45,948 bases of DNA from SAR324 cluster bacterium (GTDB lineage: Bacteria; SAR324; JACQKK01). The notes under the pieces were generated by a model. It did no database searches. It had not been told where the DNA came from and saw only the letters and a list, made by a program, of their open reading frames with translations. Positions 7,715-16,502 of this stretch are shown one piece after another; positions within the stretch are counted from its first letter, which is position 1, and each line of letters begins with the position of its first letter. The stretch covers positions 1 to 45,948 of the forward strand of contig JACZRV010000017.1 in assembly GCA_022574555.1 (NCBI GenBank), read 5' to 3'. A program made the translations under genes and the position numbers.

Positions 7715-9030
7715 GCGGCTTCGAAATCGCGTTCATCGGCCTCGCGGTATTGCTGGTGTTGCTCGCCCTCCGCATTCCGGTCGGGGTGGCCATGCTCGCC
7801 GTGGGGATGGGCGGGTACTGGATCCTCTCCGGGTTGGGGCCGTTGCTCAATTACAGCAAGACCGCCGTATACTGGCGCTTCGCCTCCTACGATCTCTCGA
7901 TCGTCCCCATGTTCCTCTTGATGGGCCAATTCGCCGGCAAAGCCGGAATGAGCCGGGACCTGTTCGAAGCGGCCAACACCTTTCTCGGCCATCGGCGAGG
8001 CGGGGTGGCCATGGCCACCATCGCGGGCTGCGCGGGATTCGGGGCGATCTGCGGGTCGTCCCTGGCGACTGCCGCCACGATGGCACAGGTGGCCTTGCCC
8101 GAATTGCGGCGCTACAAGTACTCCGGCGCCTTGGCCACCGGCACCCTGGCGGCCGGAGGCACCCTGGGCATCCTGATACCGCCATCCATCGTGCTGGTAA
8201 TCTATGCCATCGCCGTGGAAGCCAATATCACGACCATGTTCCAGGCGGCGCTCCTGCCCGGTCTGCTGGCCGCACTGGGCTATCTGCTGACCATCGCCAT
8301 CTACGTCCGCATCAGGCCCGCAGCGGGGCCGGTGGGCACCAAGGCCAAATGGGAAGAACGGATGCGCGCCTTGCTTCGCACGTGGCCGGTCATTCTGATT
8401 TTCTTCGTGGTCATCGGCGGAATCTACTTCGGAATTTTCACCCCCACCGAGGGAGCGGCGGTGGGCGCGTTCGGTACCGGATTCATCGCTTTCTGGCGCG
8501 GCGGTATGCGGCTCAAGGGCTTTGTGGATTCCATCGCGGGAGCCGCGGTCTTGACCGCCATGATCTTCCTGATCCTGCTTGGCGCGGAATATCTCAACGC
8601 GTTTCTGGCACTATCGCGCATGCCGGCGGAAGCGGCCGGTCTCATCCAGAACAGCGGCCTGGCGCCCTTTGCTATCCTCACTGTGATCGTGGTGGTCTAC
8701 TTGGCGCTGGGTTGTGTCATGGACAGTCTGGCCATGATCCTGTTGACGGTGCCCATATTCTGGCCGATCATCGCCGGCCTGGACTTCGGCCTTTCGGTGG
8801 ACGATACCAAGATCTGGTTCGGGATCATCACCCTCGTCGTGGTGGAGGTGGGGCTGATCACGCCACCGGTGGGTCTCAACGTATTCATCATCAATTCCAT
8901 GGCCCCCGACGTGCCCATGCGGGCAACCTTCGCGGGCGTCCTGCCATTCCTGGCCTCCGATGCGATCCGCGTGGCCCTGCTGATCGCTTTTCCGATCATC
9001 TCCCTGGGCCTTCCGATCCTGTTGAACTGA
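7711..9030 (+). CDS. dctM: TRAP transporter large permease, DctM type
   Basis: 439 residues from TTG 7711, inside the dctQ stop, with GAGG about 8 bases upstream; an in-frame GTG at 7687 would lengthen it slightly. The product starts LSGFEIAFIGLAVLL and has about 12 membrane segments. Conserved DctM signatures are present: LRIPVGVAMLAVG, the GSSLATAATMAQVALPEL segment, GTLGILIPPSIVLVIYAI, FTPTEGAAVGAFG, and near the end EVGLITPPVGLNVFIIN. Together with the two upstream genes this completes a tripartite ATP-independent periplasmic importer. Confidence 0.93.
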   Translation: MSGFEIAFIGLAVLLVLLALRIPVGVAMLAVGMGGYWILSGLGPLLNYSKTAVYWRFASYDLSIVPMFLLMGQFAGKAGMSRDLFEAANTFLGHRRGGVAMATIAGCAGFGAICGSSLATAATMAQVALPELRRYKYSGALATGTLAAGGTLGILIPPSIVLVIYAIAVEANITTMFQAALLPGLLAALGYLLTIAIYVRIRPAAGPVGTKAKWEERMRALLRTWPVILIFFVVIGGIYFGIFTPTEGAAVGAFGTGFIAFWRGGMRLKGFVDSIAGAAVLTAMIFLILLGAEYLNAFLALSRMPAEAAGLIQNSGLAPFAILTVIVVVYLALGCVMDSLAMILLTVPIFWPIIAGLDFGLSVDDTKIWFGIITLVVVEVGLITPPVGLNVFIINSMAPDVPMRATFAGVLPFLASDAIRVALLIAFPIISLGLPILLN

Positions 9031-9090
9031 CAGGGCATCTCCACGAAAAATAATCGGCGGAACCCGGATTGCGCGCCCCTGGCACAGGAC

Positions 9091-9384
9091 TCAGGCGTCG
9101 CGCGGATCGAAGTAGCGGATGGAGGGAGGCGCAGACAGGACGGCACCCATTTTCTCTATGAAGCCGGTTTCCGTTCGCCAAGCCAGATATTTCTCGTAGT
9201 GGGCCTTGGATTCCCACTTTTCGATGAGGATAATGTTGGCGGGCTCGTCCTGATTTTGCACGACATCCACCCCTACGCAGCCATCATAGGCCCGTGTATC
9301 GGGAAGGATGGCCTTCATGGTCTCAAGCATCGTGTTGATCTGGTCTTCTTTGACTTGTAGTTCCAGCAAAACGGTCACTGCCAT
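9091..9384 (-). CDS. Antibiotic biosynthesis monooxygenase (ABM) domain protein
   Basis: 97 residues. The pattern VTVLLELQVKEDQINTMLE, then GCVGVDVVQNQDEPANIILI, then EKWESKAHYEKYLAWR is that of small ferredoxin-like ABM proteins (YgiN/LsrG-like), in which the E-x-W segment is diagnostic. Members are dimeric cofactor-free oxygenases or isomerases, or haem-degrading enzymes; the substrate here is unknown. The ATG at 9384 has a strong AAAGGAGAAGAA ribosome site. It is convergent with dctM, 60 bases away, and is probably transcribed alone. Confidence 0.85.
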   Translation of the reverse strand: MAVTVLLELQVKEDQINTMLETMKAILPDTRAYDGCVGVDVVQNQDEPANIILIEKWESKAHYEKYLAWRTETGFIEKMGAVLSAPPSIRYFDPRDA

Positions 9385-9532
9385 TTCTTCTCCTTTGGTT
9401 TCAGGTTCTCACCTTCGGGTTCATGCGCACCCGGAATGGGCGGTCAAGAACTCTCCCCACTAACAGGTCGCACGGCGACGGGCAAGTGTATTGCCGCGCC
9501 ACCTTCGCCGTTGCCGGTTTGGATAGGCGTGG

Positions 9533-10552
9533 TCACGGCGCGGCGGGGGCCGGTGATGCAGGCGGGGCGAAGATCTTGCCCAAGGCGATCCGCAGCGGCA
9601 CCACCTCCGCGTCGTCGAGGGTGCCGGAATCCTGCAGCAGCCGGTGGGCTTCGGCCAGCCGGTAATGGGGAATGGACGGATGGAGGTGGTGTTCGATGTG
9701 ATAATTGACGTGATGCGGGAAGAGCCACCAGCGCAGCCAGGCTGGCGTCACATTGGTCCGAGCCGCCTTCAAGGGCGTCGAGACGTCCTCCGGCGCGCCG
9801 TGTTCCAGAACCGCCCGCAGCCGCAAGATCATCTGCATCACGGTCACCATGGGCAGCACCCACAGCAACAGGTATTCCCATCCCCAGCCCAGAGCGAATA
9901 CGCCCAAAAGCAAGGCAGCCTGGAAGGCGATCACCAGCCTCACATCCCGCACAGCCTCCGCCCTCAGGCGGGGGGAAGTATCGTCCAGTGGCCGGGCACG
10001 GTCATTGGTTTTCGTATTGAGGGCGGGCGCCCCGAAAAAGTAGGCATAGGTCTTGGGGGCGGTCATTCCCGACAGGTCCACAAGGAGTTTCTTCACCAAG
10101 TACGCACGCCCCCGGGGGTAACCTCCCATCAGCGGCAGGTCGGGGTCGATGGGCTCGTAGAGGTGATTGTGGTGCAGCCGGTGAATCAAGCGATAGGGCC
10201 CCATGGGCATTCCGCCGACCATCCCGCACAACTGCCCGACGAAATCATTCAAGCGGCGGTGGGCGAATAGCCGGTAATGGGCCGCGTCATGGACGAGAAC
10301 GAACAGTCCGTGCTGCAGCCCACCCATGGCCACCACGGCCAAGGCTATCGTCACAGGATTCCACCACACCAAGGGAACGGTCAGGCAGAGCGCGATACCC
10401 CCGAAGCTCCACAGCAGCGCCGTGGCGGATCGCCAGGGATTCAGCCTGGAAAGCCGGCGCACATCTTGCGCCGACAGACCAGCCGCGACGCCGTCGCGGA
10501 ATTCCTCGCCACGGGAAGCCGCGCGGGCATCATCCGGATTTGCTGATGGCAT
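9533..10552 (-). CDS. Membrane fatty-acid desaturase family protein
   Basis: 339 residues from ATG 10552 (GGGGAG 9 bases upstream); an open frame continues upstream to 10660 without a good start. All three histidine boxes of membrane di-iron desaturases are present in order: HDAAH, HRLHHNH and NYHIEHH. Hydrophobic spans flank the first box (ATALLWSFGGIALCL, VTIALAVVAMGGLQH) and lie mid-chain (AALLLGVFALGWGW). The enzyme would act in the inner membrane on an acyl lipid, or possibly a carotenoid-type substrate, using oxygen and an external electron donor. No ferredoxin or reductase gene is adjacent. The C-terminus is Ala-Pro rich. Confidence 0.88.
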   Translation of the reverse strand: MPSANPDDARAASRGEEFRDGVAAGLSAQDVRRLSRLNPWRSATALLWSFGGIALCLTVPLVWWNPVTIALAVVAMGGLQHGLFVLVHDAAHYRLFAHRRLNDFVGQLCGMVGGMPMGPYRLIHRLHHNHLYEPIDPDLPLMGGYPRGRAYLVKKLLVDLSGMTAPKTYAYFFGAPALNTKTNDRARPLDDTSPRLRAEAVRDVRLVIAFQAALLLGVFALGWGWEYLLLWVLPMVTVMQMILRLRAVLEHGAPEDVSTPLKAARTNVTPAWLRWWLFPHHVNYHIEHHLHPSIPHYRLAEAHRLLQDSGTLDDAEVVPLRIALGKIFAPPASPAPAAP

Positions 10553-10663
10553 GGATATTCGCTCCCCAATAGGGGCCGATGACCGAGACCGGCCTCTGGC
10601 ACCGCTTCCACCATAGCCTGTGATTAACTGCTTTCGGCGGCCAAAGGGACGCGGGGTCATGGT

Positions 10664-11191
10664 TCAACCCTTGCTGTTCTCCCCGGTATTCGTGAGCATA
10701 TCGAGTTGCCTGTCTTCATTCGCAATGGGCAAATCCTCAAGCCCTTGCGCATTAATCCCTGCCTGTCGAGCAAGGGTGAGGAGATCATTGTCGTTTGCGT
10801 ACAAACAATCTGATCCAGTCACTTTGGCGATAGCCACAATTTGATGATCGAACTTTACTTTGGGTTTTCGAAAATCTTTTGGGTTTCGCCTTCGGCGGAC
10901 GTATGCATCTTTCAGCATAATCCCGCATTCGATTGCTGCTCGCTCATCGAAGGGCGAGACTTGTAACCATCTGGACTTTGTTCTTAGAATACTGACGTAT
11001 TCTTCAAGTGCGCTCCCGGCACCACTCAGAACCTCCGCCCACACAGGAGCCGGTATTAGGACAGTAGTGCGGGCATCACTTAGCTGATTGAGAAGATTAT
11101 CGACGCGTTCCCTTGCCAATAGCACCGGAGGCGCTGCCGCACTGTCGTCCAGGACCAGCAATAACAGGCTCGCGTCGATTACGACGTTCAC
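10664..11191 (-). CDS. PIN-domain nuclease, toxin-like
   Basis: 175 residues. A PIN fold is indicated by the acidic tetrad in the right order: D6 (MNVVIDAS), E53 (PVWAEVLSG), D115 (FDHQIVAIA) and D134/D136 (YANDNDLLTLA). PIN proteins are Mg/Mn-dependent RNases, most often toxins of the VapC type. The gene overlaps the upstream partner by four bases (11188-11191), so the two are translationally coupled, as toxin and antitoxin genes often are. The sequence is visibly poorer in G+C than the flanking desaturase and fad genes, suggesting horizontal acquisition. A housekeeping RNase role cannot be excluded. Confidence 0.8.
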   Translation of the reverse strand: MNVVIDASLLLLVLDDSAAAPPVLLARERVDNLLNQLSDARTTVLIPAPVWAEVLSGAGSALEEYVSILRTKSRWLQVSPFDERAAIECGIMLKDAYVRRRRNPKDFRKPKVKFDHQIVAIAKVTGSDCLYANDNDLLTLARQAGINAQGLEDLPIANEDRQLDMLTNTGENSKG

Positions 11192-11928
11192 ACTTCAGCC
11201 TCGTCCCAATGCTGGATTCGGTACAAATCCCCAAAGGGATCGGACGACTTTTTCCAGTCACTCCCTTCGACTCTGCGCAATTTTTCTACAGTCTCCATCA
11301 AGCTTTCATTCTCAAGTACTTCGAAATCGGTGATCTCGAAGCGGCTTAGAATCCATTCACCATCTGGTTCTCGATACCACCATCCCTTGCCCCATACGCG
11401 AACGGGGTCATATAAATACCGCCCCAACTGGCGGGCTAATTCCTGGCTGATAAAGCACGAGTAGACCTGATCAGGATCCGGCCCACGTATGTGAGCGTGT
11501 GGTTCTTTGTTACCGCCCAGCAATACCAATTCCCCAACCAATTCACCGGGTTGTACGATGGGTCCGATCCGTTCGGCTCTCTCTCTTCCTGGAAATCTTA
11601 CCACAGTCGTCTTGCCGCGCTTCAGGGTCGCTTTTCCCCCATCCTGCTTCAACATCCGATCGATTGTTTTGTATGGCCGGGCAGTCTCCCTAGGAGCATC
11701 CGGCATTTCGGCTTCCCGCAACCGCTGATTGACCTTCGGGTATGCGGTGCCATCCACTTGAATCGCTACGCCGACAGAGCCCTTTTTTAGCGACTTGAAA
11801 TGGACGTGATCCTTTTCCCCGAACAATTTTGCCAGTTCACTGAGGTAATCCGCGAGACGGCTCATCGGCATCGTGTCCGGTGTAAACGCCTCAATATTGA
11901 ATGTGTATTTTTCCGGTGGCGGATCCAT
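11188..11928 (-). CDS. Uncharacterised protein paired with the PIN nuclease
   Basis: 246 residues. I cannot assign a characterised family. The N-terminal part (about 8-75) reads TFNIEAFTPDTMPMSRLADY, with helices and a strand segment HVHFKSLKKGSVGVAIQV; the middle has a basic stretch (KATLKRGKTTVVRFPGRERA); the C-terminal half has strands (LVGELVLLGG, VRVWGKGWWYREPDGEWIL) and ends with VEGSDWKKSSDPFGDLYRIQ. No helix-turn-helix of a classical antitoxin is obvious. It lies first in a two-gene operon with the PIN gene and behind a promoter with an inverted repeat over the -10 box, so an antitoxin and autorepressor role is possible but unproven. The size is unusual for an antitoxin. G+C is low for the window. 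Confidence 0.75.
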   Translation of the reverse strand: MDPPPEKYTFNIEAFTPDTMPMSRLADYLSELAKLFGEKDHVHFKSLKKGSVGVAIQVDGTAYPKVNQRLREAEMPDAPRETARPYKTIDRMLKQDGGKATLKRGKTTVVRFPGRERAERIGPIVQPGELVGELVLLGGNKEPHAHIRGPDPDQVYSCFISQELARQLGRYLYDPVRVWGKGWWYREPDGEWILSRFEITDFEVLENESLMETVEKLRRVEGSDWKKSSDPFGDLYRIQHWDEAEV

Positions 11929-11971
11929 CGCGTATCTTCCTGACGCGGGTTTTCTTTGAGTTTTGCCTCAA

Positions 11972-12003
11972 CGAAACATACAAGTTTCGACCCGCAAGTT
12001 CAA
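11972..12003 (-). promoter_or_regulatory. Promoter and inverted-repeat operator of the PIN operon
   Basis: On the minus strand TTGAAC (12003-11998) and TATGTT (11980-11975) are 17 bases apart, about 50 bases before the first gene. A perfect inverted repeat CGAAAC-N6-GTTTCG (11972-11977 and 11984-11989) overlaps the -10 box, where a bound repressor would block RNA polymerase. The promoter call is from consensus; the operator role is inference. Confidence 0.55.
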
Positions 12004-12026
12004 ATTTCAATTCTTATGTGGGGTTG

Positions 12027-12440
12027 TCACCCGGTTTCGGGTTCGAACCGCCCGATATCGATCAATACACCCAGTGTGGGCTTGTCCTCCGTTCCTCCCA
12101 TCACTTCGACAATGACCGCATCCGGCATGATTTCCCGGTCCATGACAGGGGCGATCTCTTTCGCGATATCCGCTGGTAGCCAGCCGATTTGGTCGCCCGA
12201 CTCGCGCACCACCCGCACGGCATTGGGGTCGTGACGGTTTTCGCGATCCCGCACCAGCCTGACGATTTCGCCTTCGCCGCATTTTGCGATGATCTTTTGC
12301 CGGTTGACCCCATCGTCATTTTCGAATGTGACCCCAGCCAAGTTGGTGCGCAAGGCTTTCAGGGTGAGTTGCCCATCGTGGATGGCTGTGTGTGGGCCAA
12401 ACACCTGGTCGGAAAAATCCATTTTGTGGTTTGCAACCAT
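12027..12440 (-). CDS. HIRAN-domain protein
   Basis: 137 residues. The core LAGVTFEND... IVRLVRDRENRHDPNAVRVV, followed by IGWLPADIAKEIAPVMD, matches the HIRAN domain (the 'V-x-F ... L-x-R-x-x-x-N-x-x-D-x-x-A-V ... G-x-L' pattern). In eukaryotic HLTF the domain binds 3' DNA ends; bacterial stand-alone HIRAN proteins are poorly understood and often lie in variable genome regions. Start at ATG 12440; a second in-frame ATG is at 12422. It lies 15 bases downstream of a frameshifted small membrane-protein gene, probably one operon, and 98 bases upstream of the PIN operon on the same strand. Confidence 0.8.
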   Translation of the reverse strand: MVANHKMDFSDQVFGPHTAIHDGQLTLKALRTNLAGVTFENDDGVNRQKIIAKCGEGEIVRLVRDRENRHDPNAVRVVRESGDQIGWLPADIAKEIAPVMDREIMPDAVIVEVMGGTEDKPTLGVLIDIGRFEPETG

Positions 12441-12455
12441 CGCAAATTCACCGGG

Positions 12456-12637
12456 TTAGGGACCAATCTCTTCACATTCCGCATCCACCCGTCTCGGCAC
12501 GACCGCGGCGGCGAAGACGCTCACCAGAGGAGAAAGGAAAAAGGCCAGCAGATAATATCGGGTGAACGCGCGGCCCTTGGCACGGGCGGTCAATCCGCCA
12601 CCACGCACAGGGCCGGCCAGACGATGACCCAATCCAT
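12456..12637 (-). pseudogene. Small membrane protein gene broken by a frameshift
   Basis: From ATG 12637, which has a strong AAGGGGGG ribosome site, the frame reads MDWVIVWPALCVVA and then hits TGA. Switching frame at about 12597-12598 gives GGLTARAKGRAF, YYLLAFFLSPLVSVFAAAVV and PRRVDAECEEIGP with a stop at 12456. Joined, this is a roughly 60-residue protein with two hydrophobic helices around an ARAKGR basic turn, a common architecture for small bacterial inner-membrane proteins. Restoring one G in the run GTGGTGGCGG would make the frame continuous. It may be a decayed gene, a programmed frameshift or a sequencing error. It is immediately upstream of the HIRAN gene. Confidence 0.55.
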
Positions 12638-12943
12638 GCTGCCCCCCTTACACCGAACGCCGAACCCGGAACCGGAACGGGAGCCCAATTAAGTTAACCT
12701 ATTATGGCGATTTTTGCCGTAAGACCGGCCCGCAGAGGCCCATGGTTCTCGGCCTAGCGGCCCAATGGGTTCGATTTGCAATTTTTAAGTTTTCCCGGTC
12801 AATTGCGGACGTGCTGCCGGTCTTCACCGGAACTTCATTATAACTCACCACGGGCCCGCCGCCCAGAACCTGGCCGCTAATTACCGCAAATGGCCGTCGT
12901 GGGGAGACGAGTTCCCCCCAACGCGCATTGCCGATAAATCCCG
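12638..12943. other. Intergenic region between fadA and the HIRAN operon
   Basis: This 306-base spacer should hold the end of the fadBA transcript and the promoter of the HIRAN operon. I see no coding potential, no clear terminator and no strong -35/-10 pair. It includes a run built from CCGAAC/CCGGAAC-like words (about 12654-12685) resembling the tandem repeats near 27840. Confidence 0.5.
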
Positions 12944-14197
<1,254 letters not shown>

Positions 14198-14207
14198 CGC
14201 GAAAAGC

Positions 14208-16361
14208 TCAATCGTAGAATCCCCTACCGGCGGCGCCCATTTCGCGCATTTTGGCCGTCGGTTCGTATAAGGGGCCCTTGTTCGCATAGCGATCTGCGCT
14301 GGCACACAGGTCTTTCAGCCCGATCCCGTCGGCGTAGCGCATCAGTCCGCCCCGGAAGGGGGGGAATCCGATGCCCAGCACGAGGGCCATATCCAATTCG
14401 GTGGGCGTCTCGACGATGCCCGTCTCCAGGCAAACGGCCGCCTCGATCACCATGGGCAACATCATCCGTTCGACCATTTCCTCGCCGGAAATGGGATCGC
14501 CGCCGGTGCGGATGGCCGGCTCCAGCAATTGATATACGTCGGGGTCGAATTTTTTCTGGGGCCGGCCTTTGCGGTCCGGCGTGTAGCGGTAGTAACCCTT
14601 GCTGTTCTTCTGGCCGTAGTATCCCGCCTCGTAGAGCACCTGACCGGGCAGGGGCCGATCGATCGAGATACGCTCTCCAAAGGCGGCCAGCATGACCTGG
14701 CCCGCGTGATGGACCGTGTCCAGCCCCACCACGTCCGACAGATAGGCCGGTCCCATGGGCCAGCCGAAATTTTCCAGGGTCTGGTCGATCTCCTCGATGG
14801 AGGCCCCGTCGGCCACGAGAAGCTGGAAGGAGAGCATGTAGGGGCCCAGGATGCGGTTGACCAGGAACCCCGGTCCATCGGCCACCACCACGGGCGTTTT
14901 GCCCATCTTCTGAGCGTAGGCCACCACCGTACCGATTGCCTCGTCGCTGCTTTCCTTGCCGCGGATGACCTCCACCAGGGGCATGCGGTGCACCGGATTG
15001 AAGAAGTGCATGCCGCAAAACCGATCCGGCCGTTTCAGCGCGCCGGCCAGGGAATCGATGGAAATGGTCGAGGTGTTGGTGGCCAGGATGGCATCGTCGG
15101 GCAAGGCGGCTTCCGCTTCGGCCAGGACTTTCCGTTTCACCTCCGGGTTTTCCACCACTGCCTCCACGCAAATGTCGGCATGGCCGAAGTCGCCATAGCT
15201 CATGGTGCCTTGCACGGCGCTGATGGTGCGGGCCATCGTGGTGCGGTCGATGCGGCCCCGTTCCACCTGTCGGTCCAATAGGCGGGCGATCTCGCCGAAT
15301 GCCGCCTGTAACGGCTCGTCACCGATGTCCTTGAGGATGACGGGCACCCCGCGGCTGGCGGATTGATAGGCGATGCCGCCGCCCATGATGCCGGCTCCGA
15401 TCACTGCGGCATGGGCCACCGGTTTGGCGGCGGCGGTGATGCCCTTGGCCCGCTTCTTCAGGAACTGGTCTCCCAGAAAAATCTGTACCAGGCTCGCCGC
15501 CTCGGGTGTTTTGGCCAACTCCGCAAACGCGGCCGCCTCCTTTTCCAGGGCGGCATCGCGGCCGTCGGTGGCCGCCTGCTCCATCACTTCCACCGCCTTG
15601 ACCGGCGCAGGGTAGAAAGGACCCGCCTGCTGTGCAACGAACGCCTTGGCCGTGGTGAAGGCCATCGCCCTTTCGATGCCATTGAGCAGCAAGGGATCCA
15701 ATTTGACCTGGCGCACCGCCTGCCAACCCTCGCCGCCCATCACCCGGCGCAGCAATGCCAAGGCCGCTTCCCGCAGATCATCGGGCTCCACCACGGCGGA
15801 AACCAGATGCAGTTTGAGCGCCTCATCTGCCTTGACCTCCCGCCCAGAGGCGATCAGCTCCACGGCATTGTCCGCGCCGATGAGGCGCGGCAGGCGCACG
15901 GTGCCCCCGAATCCGGGAATCAGACCGAGCTTGACCTCGGGTTGCCCCATGCGTGCCGGGGCGGCAATTACCCGGTAGGTCGCCGCCATGGCGGCTTCCA
16001 TCCCCCCACCCAGCGCATAGCCGTTCACGGCCGCCACCGAAGGAAAGGGGAGGTCCTCCAGGCGGTTGAAGATCTTCTGGGCATGGCCGATCCACTCTGC
16101 CAATTCGTCCGTCTCCATGCGGAACGCGGCGAGGAACTCGTTGATATCCGCGCCCACGGAAAATACCCCCTTGCCGCTGGTGAACAACAGCCCTTTCACC
16201 CCGCCGGATTTTTCCAGCTCGGCGAGCGCCTGCTCCAACTCGCCGAGGGTGAGCTGATTGAATTTGTTGACCGACTCGCCCTGCAGGTCCAGCCTCAGCT
16301 CGGCGATGCCCTCGGCCGGCTCCAGCACGCTGCAAGTAAGACTCTTACCTTGAAAAATCAT
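14208..16361 (-). CDS. fadB: Fatty oxidation complex alpha subunit: enoyl-CoA hydratase / 3-hydroxyacyl-CoA dehydrogenase
   Basis: 717 residues from ATG 16361 (GAGGGG just upstream); the open frame runs further back to 16439 through the promoter region and is not used. The N-terminal third is a crotonase domain (GKGVFSVGADINEF, then AVNGYALGGGMEAAMA for the oxyanion hole and catalytic region). From about residue 310 comes the NAD-binding 3-hydroxyacyl-CoA dehydrogenase domain with the Rossmann motif GAGIMGGGIAYQSASRGV, the catalytic FCGMHFFNPVHRMPLVEVIR segment with its His, and two C-terminal dehydrogenase repeats ending in GIGFPPFRGGLMRYAD. This is the FadB arrangement, paired with fadA downstream. 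Confidence 0.95.
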   Translation of the reverse strand: MIFQGKSLTCSVLEPAEGIAELRLDLQGESVNKFNQLTLGELEQALAELEKSGGVKGLLFTSGKGVFSVGADINEFLAAFRMETDELAEWIGHAQKIFNRLEDLPFPSVAAVNGYALGGGMEAAMAATYRVIAAPARMGQPEVKLGLIPGFGGTVRLPRLIGADNAVELIASGREVKADEALKLHLVSAVVEPDDLREAALALLRRVMGGEGWQAVRQVKLDPLLLNGIERAMAFTTAKAFVAQQAGPFYPAPVKAVEVMEQAATDGRDAALEKEAAAFAELAKTPEAASLVQIFLGDQFLKKRAKGITAAAKPVAHAAVIGAGIMGGGIAYQSASRGVPVILKDIGDEPLQAAFGEIARLLDRQVERGRIDRTTMARTISAVQGTMSYGDFGHADICVEAVVENPEVKRKVLAEAEAALPDDAILATNTSTISIDSLAGALKRPDRFCGMHFFNPVHRMPLVEVIRGKESSDEAIGTVVAYAQKMGKTPVVVADGPGFLVNRILGPYMLSFQLLVADGASIEEIDQTLENFGWPMGPAYLSDVVGLDTVHHAGQVMLAAFGERISIDRPLPGQVLYEAGYYGQKNSKGYYRYTPDRKGRPQKKFDPDVYQLLEPAIRTGGDPISGEEMVERMMLPMVIEAAVCLETGIVETPTELDMALVLGIGFPPFRGGLMRYADGIGLKDLCASADRYANKGPLYEPTAKMREMGAAGRGFYD

Positions 16362-16392
16362 GGCCCCTCGAAATTCAGCAATGTACTCGCTT

Positions 16393-16408
16393 CCGGGATC
16401 GAACCCGG
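16393..16408. promoter_or_regulatory. Palindrome abutting the fadB -10 box
   Basis: CCGGGATCGAACCCGG is a 16-base palindrome with only the two symmetric positions 6 and 11 mismatched. It begins at the last base of the inferred fadB -10 element and covers its start site, a typical repressor position. The binding protein is unknown. Confidence 0.4.
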
Positions 16409-16435
16409 TTATATTCTGCGATTCCGCGGTGACAA
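16408..16435 (-). promoter_or_regulatory. Promoter of fadBA
   Basis: On the minus strand TTGTCA (16435-16430) and TATAAC (16413-16408) are 16 bases apart, giving a leader of about 40 bases before the fadB ATG. Its -35 box overlaps the -35 box of the divergent promoter. Confidence 0.5.
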
Positions 16436-16458
16436 TCAACTATGGACTATCATATAAT
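16429..16458 (+). promoter_or_regulatory. Promoter of the radical SAM gene
   Basis: GTGACA (16429-16434) and a perfect TATAAT (16453-16458) are spaced by 18 bases, about 45 bases before the gene start. The -35 box shares bases with the divergent fadBA promoter. Confidence 0.6.
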
Positions 16459-16502
16459 TTGGGCTCGCATTCGATCAAAGAAATAGATACACCCGGCAAG
16501 AC

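Noticed and set aside
10664..11928. A classical VapBC pair
   Set aside because: The PIN protein fits VapC loosely, but the partner is 246 residues with no recognisable DNA-binding antitoxin fold, so the VapBC label is not supported.
16385..16430. tRNA-like T-arm: CCGGGTTCGATCCCGG on the minus strand
   Set aside because: No acceptor stem, D-arm or anticodon arm fits around it and the seven-base T-loop pairing fails. It is better explained as a palindrome at the fadB promoter.
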